Positions 34,700 through 34,758 of a stretch of 34,758 bases of DNA are shown piece after piece (position 1 is the stretch's first letter; every line of letters starts with the position of its first letter). The stretch is from a bacterium. GTDB lineage: Bacteria; Actinomycetota; Acidimicrobiia; Spongiisociales; ZC4RG35. The notes under the pieces were generated by a model. It was not told the origin of the DNA, ran no database searches, and was given only the letters and a program-made list of their open reading frames with translations. The DNA is taken from contig JAPPLW010000032.1 of assembly GCA_028819345.1 (NCBI GenBank), forward strand, positions 1 to 34,758. Reading direction: 5' to 3'. The position numbers and the translations under genes were made by a program.

Positions 34700-34758
34700 T
34701 GTGCTGACGGCGATCATCGAAAGTGCCCAGAGTCGATCACCGAAAGTGCCCAGTCTGG
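34700..34758 (+). mobile_element. Probable IS21-type element, left end, cut by the window edge
   Basis: TGTGCTGACGGCGATCATCG begins at 34700. A 20-bp unit at 34711-34730 (contains TCATCGAAAGTGCCCAG) recurs with one mismatch at 34734-34753, a 23-bp period. A terminal TGT and tandem subterminal repeats of the CGAAA-TGCCCA style are characteristic of IS21-family ends, where the IstA transposase binds. The transposase genes would lie to the right, outside the window. The call rests on the end structure alone. Confidence 0.55.

Overview
The window looks like a stretch of actinobacterial chromosome, probably from a deep-branching, Acidimicrobiia-like lineage. The core gene order polA - rpsA - coaE - uvrB is typical of Actinomycetota. 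Two further hints are a secreted protein ending in S-layer-homology repeats and a PolA whose proofreading site looks degenerate. The lineage call is inference from gene order and protein style; no 16S rRNA gene is present.

Layout: (1) 1-9145 is accessory DNA. It holds a 3.2-kb cassette (about 503-3685) bounded by long inverted repeats and carrying a secreted metzincin-type protease, then an IS110 transposase remnant, a large DNA adenine methyltransferase, a stretch with no clear gene, and a tyrosine integrase whose start lies about 200 bp from the 3' end of tRNA-Leu(CAA). (2) 9146-24993 is mostly core: tRNA-Leu(CAA), a small coiled-coil gene, polA, rpsA, coaE and uvrB. After these come an AIPR-type gene with its own inverted-repeat operator, a small catabolic cluster (amidohydrolase, NicX/M29-like metalloenzyme, Gfo/Idh/MocA oxidoreductase, Cache protein, proline racemase-type enzyme, P5C-dehydrogenase-type ALDH), and finally tRNA-Leu(GAG). 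(3) 24994-34758 is a second accessory region. It holds a small gene beside a toxin-like frame without a start codon, a SIR2-family protein, and a second cassette (about 28464-30761) bounded by the same inverted repeats. Next are a DUF4062-like/TPR protein and a convergent two-gene operon of a PPP-type phosphatase and a MNT-type nucleotidyltransferase. The last bases look like the start of an IS21-type element.

The most unusual feature is a repeat family of about 240-280 bp, present four times as two inverted pairs. Each copy has a 25-bp conserved outer tip, a 6-bp-stem hairpin with a 12-nt loop, and an inner array of CGAACG hexamers spaced 9-12 bp (about one helical turn) apart. Each pair encloses different, unrelated cargo and neither encloses a recognisable transposase. 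This suggests a non-autonomous cassette or transposon family mobilised in trans. Many neighbouring accessory genes (AIPR, SIR2, methyltransferase, DUF4062-TPR, nucleotidyltransferase/phosphatase) belong to families linked to phage defence or toxin-antitoxin systems, so both flanks read as defence-type islands next to tRNA-Leu genes.
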